Source of the DNA: an uncultured Bacteroidota bacterium
Lineage (GTDB): Bacteria > Bacteroidota > Bacteroidia > Chitinophagales > S012-47
DNA: 5,131 bases
Direction: 5' to 3'
Assembly (NCBI GenBank): GCA_913062655.1
Contig: CAJXXO010000207.1
Span: forward strand, 1 to 5,131
Shown in pieces: positions 1 to 4,675 of this stretch. Below the pieces are notes generated by a model that did not search any database, was not told where the DNA came from, and saw only the letters and a program-made list of their open reading frames with translations. Made by a program: the position numbers and the translations under genes. Every line of letters begins with the position of its first letter. The first letter of the stretch is position 1.

Positions 1-151
1 CAGAGACATGCAAGCATTTTTCAATGTAAAATACCCTGTAAGTAGGTACCACACTGAAATAGGAAGTATCTCCGATAAAAAAATGGAGAAAATCGGATCT
101 TTCCTAATGCAGGCTGCATCTGACTTACAGGCTCTTAAGATAAAGTCATGA
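1..151 (+). CDS. 3' end of an unidentified protein (partial)
   Basis: An open frame with codons starting at base 2 runs from the window edge to a TGA at 149-151, giving 49 C-terminal residues. Its composition looks like real protein: a mixed hydrophobic stretch around FFNVKYPVSRY is followed by a probable amphipathic helix (ISDKKMEKIGSFLMQAASDLQAL). The pattern of a small strand, then S-R, then a helix ending in 'AA..LQ' recalls the C-terminal end of the IclR-family effector domain. That is a weak resemblance over very few residues, not an assignment. The gene points the same way as the small genes that follow, and a 67-bp gap containing a good promoter match separates them. Whether it belongs to the inserted element or to the chromosome on its far side cannot be decided here. 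A 49-codon open stretch could still arise by chance. Confidence 0.5.
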   Translation, partial: RDMQAFFNVKYPVSRYHTEIGSISDKKMEKIGSFLMQAASDLQALKIKS

Positions 152-163
152 CACTTTTCTGTC

Positions 164-195
164 ATTGGTAGCGGATTGCAGGCTATCTAATATTG
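164..195 (+). promoter_or_regulatory. Bacteroidota-type promoter for the HTH-led operon
   Basis: ATTG at 164-167 and TAATATTG at 188-195 are separated by 20 bp. They match the Bacteroidota housekeeping pattern of a -33 TTTG/TTG box about 19-21 bp before a -7 TAnnTTTG box, with one mismatch in the -7 box. Transcription would start near 201-203, leaving a short A/T-rich leader before the ATG at 219. The match is by eye and unverified. Confidence 0.4.
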
Positions 196-218
196 CTGCT
201 TACCAATTGCAATTAATT

Positions 219-473
219 ATGAAAGCCGATGACATCCGCATCCTACTCGAAGAATTGCGGCAACTCAAAAACCAGGAGCTCAGCCGATTGGTGCTGGACG
301 ACAATGACCTGGTGCAAATTCTGAAAGTGTCTAAGCGCACGTTAGCCACCTACCGGACAGAAGGGCTGATCAACTATGCCAAGGTGAGTGGTCGCATCTA
401 TTACACCTGGCAAGATGTGCAGGATTTTATTGATAACCACCGCATAGAAAACAACCGCCATGAAAGAGCGTAA
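219..473 (+). CDS. Helix-turn-helix DNA-binding protein, excisionase/MerR-like
   Basis: This is an 84-residue protein. Residues 4-24 form a charged amphipathic helix that could dimerise. Residues 27-73 form a winged-helix/HTH unit of the kind seen in Bacteroidota mobile elements: LDDNDLVQILKVSKRTLATY is the helix-turn-helix, followed by a short wing (GLINYAKVSGRIYYT) and a closing helix WQDVQDFI. Relatives are small DNA-bending or regulatory proteins, including the excisionases of CTnDOT-type elements. With an integrase 0.5 kb away, a role in excision or in controlling int is a reasonable inference but not shown. The ATG at 219 is preferred over an in-frame TTG at 165, because the upstream 18 codons look non-coding and cover the predicted promoter. 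The 3' end overlaps the next gene by 14 bp, suggesting one transcript. Confidence 0.8.
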   Translation: MKADDIRILLEELRQLKNQELSRLVLDDNDLVQILKVSKRTLATYRTEGLINYAKVSGRIYYTWQDVQDFIDNHRIENNRHERA

Positions 474-810
474 ATGCCTTTATTGCGGTAATTCTTTCCC
501 CCTGAAGCACCGTAATCGACAGTACTGTAGCCATGAGTGCTACATGGAAAACAAGAAAGAACGTACTCGTGAGCGGTACGCGCACATGAAATTGTACGAA
601 CCCATCAAGAAGAATGATGAGATTCTGGCTAAGGTCTATTCGGAGGGACTTGATGTAGTCTCGATTGAGAGACTTGAATCGCTTGGCTTTACCCGCATTT
701 ATATTTCAAGGCAATCCATGAAGGGAAATAAACACGTAAATATCACCGGAAGGTTTGGCTACATGTCTTATTCCCCAACGGAAGTACTCATTCTCAAAAT
801 TGAACAATGA
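460..810 (+). CDS. Small zinc-finger protein (Bacteroidota hypothetical family)
   Basis: This is a 116-residue protein with an N-terminal four-cysteine zinc site: C6-x2-C9 (CLYCG), then C23-x3-C27 (YCSHEC). The spacing fits a zinc ribbon or treble clef. A basic helix follows (about 29-42, rich in K, R and E). The C-terminal part, from about 49 to 116, has a 'KKNDEILAKVY...ERLESLGF' helix and a strand-rich tail ending in GRFGYMSYSPTEVLILKIEQ. I recognise this layout (finger, 'N..IL' helix, 'L...GF', then '.GY....' strands) as a small protein common in Bacteroidota genomes whose function is unknown to me. It is probably cytosolic and may bind nucleic acid or a partner protein through the finger. 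It overlaps the HTH gene upstream by 14 bp and the membrane gene downstream by an ATGA, so the three are probably translated from one message. Confidence 0.75.
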   Translation: MKERKCLYCGNSFPLKHRNRQYCSHECYMENKKERTRERYAHMKLYEPIKKNDEILAKVYSEGLDVVSIERLESLGFTRIYISRQSMKGNKHVNITGRFGYMSYSPTEVLILKIEQ

Positions 811-989
811 TTGACGTTGATTTTGTACAAGACCTCGACACTAAAAGGGTAGTCATTGAGCGTAAACAGCAGCTTATTACAATGCTGGTAGTTCTGCTGA
901 TCCTTTTCTTACTCTATACATTCCTGAAGTACCAGCAAGAGTCTGCTGACACCAAAGCAACGCCAAAGACAGAAGATCGCAAGGATTAG
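807..989 (+). CDS. Small single-span membrane protein of unknown function
   Basis: This is a 60-residue protein. Residues 1-22 are charged and polar (DVDFVQDLDTKRVVIERKQQ). Residues 23-40 form one strongly hydrophobic helix (LITMLVVLLILFLLYTFL), and residues 41-60 form a short hydrophilic tail rich in K, D, E and T. There is no signal-peptidase site, so it should remain anchored in the inner membrane. The start codon overlaps the previous stop as ATGA, a typical translational-coupling arrangement that argues the frame is real despite its small size. No family is recognised. Its stop lies 5 bp from the stop of the convergent integrase gene, leaving no room for an ordinary terminator between them. 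Confidence 0.6.
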   Translation: MIDVDFVQDLDTKRVVIERKQQLITMLVVLLILFLLYTFLKYQQESADTKATPKTEDRKD

Positions 990-994
990 GCCTA

Positions 995-2218
995 CTATTC
1001 CTCAGAAAAGCGATCCCCAACCTTATCCAATTGCGGTAAGATCGTGCGATAATCCAGCTTTGCGTATTGTAGCGTCATTTTCACATCCGCATGGCCCATC
1101 ATCTTCGCGATATGCTCGATAGGGATGCCATTTAAGGCCGCTACGGTGGTCGCAAAGGTGCGCCTGGCTACGTGGAAGGTCAGATTCTTTTGAATGCCGC
1201 ACACGTCTGCTATTTCCTTCAGGTAGGCATTCGTCTTTTGGTTAGAGACCGTTGGCATCACAACACCTTTTTTACAAACTACCGGATGATCCTCGTATTT
1301 GTCCAAGATCGCCTTAGCCGTTTTCATCAAAGGTATCGTGGATAGCTCGTCTGTCTTCTCACGGCCTTTATAAATCACCCAGATGCCCTCTTCCACTTCC
1401 TCCACACGGTTTCGCTGGAGATGCTTTATGTCTGTGTACGCTAAACCTGTAAAGCAGGCAAATACAAAAGCATCCTTCACTTGATCCAATCTAGGTATAG
1501 TAAACTCTTTGTTGATGATCGCCTTTAGCTCTTTTTCATTGAGATGCTCCTTCACCACTTTTTTCAACGTGAGCTTAACCCCCTCAAATGGATCCTTGGT
1601 GATCAAGTCATCTCGCAGCGCCAGCTTGATGACCTTCTTGACCATCTTCATGTAGTGGGTAGTGGTGTTGTGTGCTATACCCACCTCAACCTTCAGATAG
1701 TGCTGAAAGCCTTCAATGAATTTGCGGTCCACCAACCGAAGTGCGATTTCTGTTTTGCCTTTCTCTTGTTTGATGAATTCTTGTAAGTGATTCACGACTG
1801 TATTGTGCCGCTTCCAGGTGGCATAGGTGAAGTCCTTGCCTATGAGTTCCTTTACCTTATCGTTGTGGTTTTGATAGTAGGCTAAAAGACCATTGGGGCC
1901 TTTCGATTGAGGGAACAGCTTTTCCATCAGTTCATCCAGATCATACGGCATGCTATGGTCCTGACATTCACGCTTGTACTGTCTGATCTTGTAGGTGAGG
2001 TGCAAGATGTCCTCCTCTAGCTGATAGATCTTTTCACTGCTTCCTCTGGGTCGATTCATTTTCTTGTCCCATTCAGCAGGATCAAGATGACAGCCCATAG
2101 AGATTTCCTTGCGTTGACCTTTGTGGGTCAATCGACAAAACACATAGTGTTTTATGCTATTGCCACTTTTAGCAGCACGTAAAAAGAAACGAATAGAGAG
2201 TTGGCTCTTGTGTGACAT
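995..2218 (-). CDS. Tyrosine recombinase / site-specific integrase
   Basis: This is a 407-residue, full-length Bacteroidota-type phage integrase family protein that breaks and rejoins DNA through a 3'-phosphotyrosine link. Residues 1-95 form an arm-binding-like N-terminal domain (IRFFLR, then a 'GCHLDPAEWDKKMNR' turn). Residues about 108-210 form the SAM-like core-binding domain (from LLAYYQNHND to the KLALRDDLI helix). Residues about 225-400 form the catalytic domain. Visible active-site residues are K288 (KGREKTDE), H349 and R352 (HVARRT), H376 (GH) and nucleophile Y385 (LQYAK). The first catalytic arginine is absent: the block that normally reads TGLR reads CFTGLAYTD, with A260 in its place. 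This recalls IntDOT of CTnDOT, which also lacks that arginine yet is active. The gene lies just downstream of ssrA, as expected for an ssrA-targeting integrase. The start is the first ATG, with no Shine-Dalgarno. Confidence 0.93.
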   Translation of the reverse strand: MSHKSQLSIRFFLRAAKSGNSIKHYVFCRLTHKGQRKEISMGCHLDPAEWDKKMNRPRGSSEKIYQLEEDILHLTYKIRQYKRECQDHSMPYDLDELMEKLFPQSKGPNGLLAYYQNHNDKVKELIGKDFTYATWKRHNTVVNHLQEFIKQEKGKTEIALRLVDRKFIEGFQHYLKVEVGIAHNTTTHYMKMVKKVIKLALRDDLITKDPFEGVKLTLKKVVKEHLNEKELKAIINKEFTIPRLDQVKDAFVFACFTGLAYTDIKHLQRNRVEEVEEGIWVIYKGREKTDELSTIPLMKTAKAILDKYEDHPVVCKKGVVMPTVSNQKTNAYLKEIADVCGIQKNLTFHVARRTFATTVAALNGIPIEHIAKMMGHADVKMTLQYAKLDYRTILPQLDKVGDRFSEE

Positions 2219-2229
2219 AGGAACGATTT

Positions 2230-2259
2230 TGAAGGTACGTTCAGCTAGTCAAGAGCAAC
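2230..2259 (-). promoter_or_regulatory. Possible integrase promoter (weak match)
   Basis: On the minus strand GTTG (2259-2256) lies 18 bp before TACCTTCA (2237-2230), a 6-of-8 match to TAnnTTTG. Transcription would start only a few bases before the ATG at 2218, giving an almost leaderless message. Transcription reading through from ssrA is an alternative source of int expression. This is a weak call made by eye. Confidence 0.22.
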
Positions 2260-2299
2260 ATGAAGAATCCTGCAGATCACTGAAAAGCGCCTCAGCGGA

Positions 2300-2372
2300 C
2301 GGTGAGAATTAACCGCTTTGGAAAAAGTTCTCACCGATTTTCACCCAAAAAAGGGAGAGTTCGGTGAGAATT
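2300..2372. repeat. Three CGGTGAGAA repeats in alternating orientation
   Basis: An identical 9-mer occurs three times between int and ssrA: plus strand at 2300-2308, inverted at 2328-2336, and plus strand at 2362-2370. The two plus-strand copies extend to CGGTGAGAATT, and the middle one differs at one base within that 11-mer. A degenerate fourth half-site (ATTTTCACC) follows directly at 2337-2345. Position next to an integrase gene and beside its presumed attachment site suggests binding sites for the integrase arm domain or for the element's HTH protein, or an operator on int. That function is inferred. Confidence 0.7.
2322..2370 (-). terminator. Possible terminator downstream of ssrA
   Basis: Read on the minus strand, TTCTCACCG (2370-2362) pairs perfectly over 9 bp with CGGTGAGAA (2336-2328), followed directly by C and a run of five T (2326-2322). 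The 25-nt loop is long for a factor-independent terminator but contains its own CCC-TTTTTT-GGG mini-hairpin. It would end the tmRNA transcript about 60-100 nt beyond the mature end. The same arms belong to the three-copy repeat, so a protein-binding role is an equal alternative. Confidence 0.3.
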
Positions 2373-2395
2373 TTGCTTATTTTTACTGCGTATTT

Positions 2396-2417
2396 CGTTG
2401 ATTTGCAACGATTTGCA
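2396..2417. repeat. GATTTGCA tandem pair with a CGTTG/CAACG inverted repeat
   Basis: GATTTGCA occurs at 2400-2407 and 2410-2417, exactly 10 bp (one helical turn) apart. Overlapping it, CGTTG (2396-2400) and CAACG (2406-2410) form a perfect 5-bp inverted repeat around a 5-bp spacer. The block ends 11 bp from the tmRNA 3' end. It could be an integrase or excisionase binding site at the element end. The TTTGC motif recalls the attachment core of CTnDOT-type elements, but the similarity is only a few bases long. Confidence 0.5.
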
Positions 2418-2428
2418 GCGCTTTTTAG

Positions 2429-2453
2429 TGGAGCTGCCGGGATTCGAACCCGG
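2429..2453 (-). other. Inferred attachment site (tmRNA 3' end: T-arm and acceptor strand)
   Basis: The last 25 nt of ssrA hold the T-arm (CCGGG stem, TTCGAAT loop, CCCGG stem) and the 3' acceptor strand CAGCTCC with discriminator A. This is the segment most often used as attB by ssrA-targeting tyrosine recombinases, and an integrase gene lies directly downstream. The exact crossover cannot be placed because the partner copy is not in the window. Confidence 0.45.
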
Positions 2454-2671
2454 GTCCAGTCAAGTTGTCGATACACCGTCTACATGTGTAGCCACCTGTT
2501 GCTTGTCGGGTCAGCGGCTGGCCAGGTGAGCCCGCCTACCGCGACCGTAGTTGACGGTCTTCCTCGCTGATAGCGGTCAACGCGCTACCAGACAGTCCGA
2601 TGAGATCGAAGTTCACACCAGACGTGCATCAGACAACACCCCTGGGGAACTATGGCTACCTAGACCTTGTC

Positions 2672-2701
2672 TTAGGCGGCCATGGCGTAGTTAGTCTCGC
2701 C
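2672..2701 (-). CDS. tmRNA proteolysis-tag reading frame (GETNYAMAA)
   Basis: Within ssrA the resume frame reads GGC GAG ACT AAC TAC GCC ATG GCC GCC TAA, coding for GETNYAMAA. Bacteroidota tags start with Gly-Glu and end in Tyr-Ala-Leu/Met-Ala-Ala; the Bacteroides form, as I recall it, is GETNYALAA. The C-terminal hydrophobic-Ala-Ala is the signal for ClpXP-type proteases. Here Met replaces the usual Leu, a form I associate from memory with Cytophaga-type tags. It is translated only on a stalled ribosome and is not an independent gene. Confidence 0.9.
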   Translation of the reverse strand, partial: GETNYAMAA

Positions 2702-2802
2702 ATGTAAAAAAGAAAAGTCATGTACTGAGATTAACGAGCCAATACACCATGCTCGACATGCGAGTATATCCACAAAGCTTCCTGTCAATTCCAGTCAGCC
2801 CC

Positions 2803-2896
2803 ATTATATCAAAGAGCTCAATTAAAAAACTTACCTTTAAACTTTAGTTCCCGCCTTTGCTTCTTTTCCCCCATTTTTTATGCAATCAATGACTGT
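2803..2896. promoter_or_regulatory. Divergent intergenic region between ssrA and the sensor kinase gene
   Basis: These 94 bp must hold the promoters for both ssrA (minus) and the kinase operon (plus), unless the kinase is read from elsewhere. Partial -7 matches are TAAGTTTT on the minus strand (2833-2826) and TACCTTTA on the plus strand (2832-2839), but neither has a convincing -33 box. TATAAT abuts the mature tmRNA 5' end (2808-2803), too close to be its -10 box. A pyrimidine-rich run (about 2849-2879) precedes the kinase start. No ribosome-binding sequence is visible. Confidence 0.3.
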
Positions 2897-4675
2897 ATGG
2901 ATACCGCTATCCTGCAATGTTTGCCAGACCCTTATCTGTTGATGACCAGGGCGGGCCAGTTTGTACAGGCCAATCCTGCTGTGGTAGACCTGACCTATCG
3001 TTCGGCAGCGGAGTGGCAAAAGTCGGCCCGCTCTTCGGTGCTGCGCTTCGACCGACCGGTTGATAATGAGAGGCTGCTGCAATATATGAAAGCCCCGGTG
3101 AACCTACCGTGGCAGGCTCCTGCCTGGTGTTTACGTAAAGACAATACCTGGCTTCCCATACATCTGTGGGTGACCCACGGTAAAGGAACCCTTAGCGGTT
3201 ACCTTCTATTGCGGTTGACGCAAAGAAAGCAGAAGATGCAAGGGGTAGCCATCGAAAATACGATGGATGGAGTGGCATTGCTCGATAAGGAGGGCAAGTA
3301 TTACTACCTCAATGATGCCCACGTGAAGCTATTCGGCTACGATAAGGAGGAAGAGTTATTAGGTAAAACCTGGCAAGCCATATATCAACCCCACGAAATT
3401 GAACGTATTGAAGAAGATGTATTTCGGCAACTGGAAGAGAGGGGGACCTTCCGGGGAGAAACCGTGGGCTGCACAAAAGATGGCGCACCGGTATACCAGG
3501 AAATAACACTTACGGCCCTCGAGGATGGTGGGTTGGTTTGCGTATGCAGAGATATATCTGAACGAAAACAATTCCAGGCAGAACTCCAGAAACTGGCACT
3601 TGTAGCGCGTCATACTGATGCACTGGTGGTGATCACCGACTGTGAGGGCTGCGTAGAATGGGTCAATGAAAGCTTTACGGCCAATACAGGCTATACCTTG
3701 AATGATATGAAGGGGAAGAAGCCGGGCCATGTTTTGCAGGGACCGGATACTGATCCCAATACGGTAAAGGCCATCAGGAAAGCATTGGATGGGCAACAAT
3801 CCTATGAGGGAGAAATTCTCAATTACACCAAAACAGGCGACCCTTACTGGATATTCATGTCGATCAATCCCTTGTTCCACGCAGGTGAACTCCGCCAATA
3901 CATTGCGGTACAGACTATCATAACGGAGATAAGAGAGGCAAAAGTGCGCATGGAGCAAGCTCTTCAGAAAGAGCGCGAGCTAAATGAGTCTAAGTCGAAG
4001 TTTATCAGCCTTACCAGTCATGAATTTCGTACCCCAATGACAGGGATTCAACTCAGTGCTGACCTAATAGCCCGTTACGTGGAGAAGGTGGATGTCCCTT
4101 CACTGCGGACGGTAATGAAACAGCAAGTAACCCGCATATCGGATGAGGTGGATCATATGAAAGAGGTATTAGATAATATACTAAACCTGGGGCGTATAGA
4201 GGCGGGTAAAATAGAAGTGGAGCTAAAGCCGGTGGTGCTCCATACGTTAGTACAACAACTGTTAGATGAATACCTTGCCGTAAATTTCCCGGGGCGCACC
4301 CTCGACTTCAATTGGGAGGGGCCACCCCGGCAGATAGCCCTTGATGAAAGACTGATGGGGCATATAGTGCGCAACCTGGTGGCTAACGCCTTGAAGTATA
4401 GTGCGGATGACGTAGTACCCGTAGTGCAGATAGCCTATGCATCTTCAGCGGTCCAACTAATTGTTGCCGATAAAGGCATTGGAATCCCTGAAAAGGATAT
4501 CCCGCATCTGTTTACCTCCTTCTTTCGGGCAGAAAACGTGGGCACCCGAAAGGGTACCGGTTTGGGCTTAGTGTTAGTAAAACATTTTACCGCTTGTCTT
4601 GGCGGTACGATCAATGTTGCATCAGAAGTGGGACAAGGCACCACTTTTACCTTACGTTTTCCATATGCCAGATAA
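2897..4675 (+). CDS. Soluble PAS-domain sensor histidine kinase
   Basis: This 592-residue protein has no signal peptide or membrane helix, so it senses a cytosolic cue. Residues about 1-110 form a divergent PAS-like domain (LPDPYLLMTRAGQFVQANPA). Residues about 112-224 form a clear PAS domain (ENTMDGVALLDKEGKYYYLN, ending CVCRDISERK). Residues about 230-348 form a second clear PAS with a LOV-like core (GKKPGHVLQGPDTD) that lacks the flavin-linking cysteine. A short coiled-coil linker (350-368) leads to HisKA with phosphoacceptor H375 (SHEFRTP). The ATPase domain shows the N box (N497 in RNLVANALKYS), G1 (D525-K-G-I-G529), an F box (FTSFF, 539-543) and G2 (GTGLGL, 553-558). All kinase residues look intact, so it should autophosphorylate and pass phosphate to the receiver encoded by the overlapping next gene. 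The first in-frame ATG is taken as the start. The signal is unknown. Confidence 0.93.
   Translation: MDTAILQCLPDPYLLMTRAGQFVQANPAVVDLTYRSAAEWQKSARSSVLRFDRPVDNERLLQYMKAPVNLPWQAPAWCLRKDNTWLPIHLWVTHGKGTLSGYLLLRLTQRKQKMQGVAIENTMDGVALLDKEGKYYYLNDAHVKLFGYDKEEELLGKTWQAIYQPHEIERIEEDVFRQLEERGTFRGETVGCTKDGAPVYQEITLTALEDGGLVCVCRDISERKQFQAELQKLALVARHTDALVVITDCEGCVEWVNESFTANTGYTLNDMKGKKPGHVLQGPDTDPNTVKAIRKALDGQQSYEGEILNYTKTGDPYWIFMSINPLFHAGELRQYIAVQTIITEIREAKVRMEQALQKERELNESKSKFISLTSHEFRTPMTGIQLSADLIARYVEKVDVPSLRTVMKQQVTRISDEVDHMKEVLDNILNLGRIEAGKIEVELKPVVLHTLVQQLLDEYLAVNFPGRTLDFNWEGPPRQIALDERLMGHIVRNLVANALKYSADDVVPVVQIAYASSAVQLIVADKGIGIPEKDIPHLFTSFFRAENVGTRKGTGLGLVLVKHFTACLGGTINVASEVGQGTTFTLRFPYAR

Larger units (their letters stand above)
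1..2428. mobile_element. One end of a putative integrative element inserted at ssrA (left border outside or unresolved)
   Basis: This stretch combines an excisionase-like HTH gene, two small accessory genes and a tyrosine recombinase. The integrase start lies only 210 bp from the 3' end of an intact tmRNA gene. Insertion at the 3' end of ssrA with int next to the regenerated gene is a well-known arrangement for genomic islands and prophages. The right border is inferred to lie at or just inside the tmRNA 3' end. No second copy of the tmRNA 3' sequence is visible between 1 and 2428, so the other attachment site should be left of base 1 if the element is intact. No conjugation, phage structural or cargo genes are visible, so the class of element is unknown. 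A degenerate remnant remains possible. Confidence 0.6.
2429..2802 (-). ncRNA. ssrA: Transfer-messenger RNA (tmRNA)
   Basis: A complete one-piece tmRNA of about 374 nt, which rescues stalled ribosomes and tags the unfinished protein for proteolysis. The mature 5' end is GGGGCTGACTGGAATTGACA (from 2802), the near-universal tmRNA start. The 3' end carries the tRNA-like T-arm (2453-2437) and the strand CAGCTCC (2436-2430), which pairs with GGGGCTG to close the seven-pair acceptor stem with one G-U. The discriminator A is at 2429. The next bases read CTA, so the CCA tail is not encoded and must be added afterwards. The tag frame is inside at 2701-2672, and the stretch between the tag and the T-arm has the pairing-rich character of the pseudoknot and helix region. 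The gene is divergent from the sensor kinase and runs toward the integrase. Confidence 0.97.

Noticed and set aside
165..218. TTG start extending the HTH protein by 18 residues
   Set aside because: The extension overlaps the predicted -33 and -7 boxes and adds no conserved-looking sequence. The ATG at 219 has the A/T-rich leader typical of this phylum.
1544..1786. 80-codon plus-strand open frame inside int
   Set aside because: It is antisense to the integrase core-binding domain, with no start context or recognisable motif.
2437..2453. A tRNA T-arm suggesting a tRNA gene
   Set aside because: No anticodon arm follows at tRNA distance. The partner acceptor strand is 350 nt away at 2802, and the tag frame and 5' GGGGCTGACTGGAATTGACA identify it as tmRNA.
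2364..2570. Plus-strand open frame of 68 codons including the peptide GAAGIRTRVQ
   Set aside because: It runs antisense through the tmRNA T-arm and 3' domain. That peptide is a known artefact of translating tRNA-like 3' ends.
2837..3082. 81-codon minus-strand open frame over the kinase start and the ssrA promoter region
   Set aside because: It is antisense to the kinase N-terminus, arginine-rich in the manner of a shadow frame, and would run into the ssrA upstream region.
3359..3958. 199-codon minus-strand open frame
   Set aside because: It is fully antisense to the PAS domains of the kinase, whose plus-strand frame has clear conserved motifs. The minus-strand product has no recognisable domain.
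4599..4664. Earlier start for the response regulator
   Set aside because: It would add 22 residues translated out of frame from the kinase C-terminal domain. Receiver domains begin a few residues before the first strand, which matches 4665.
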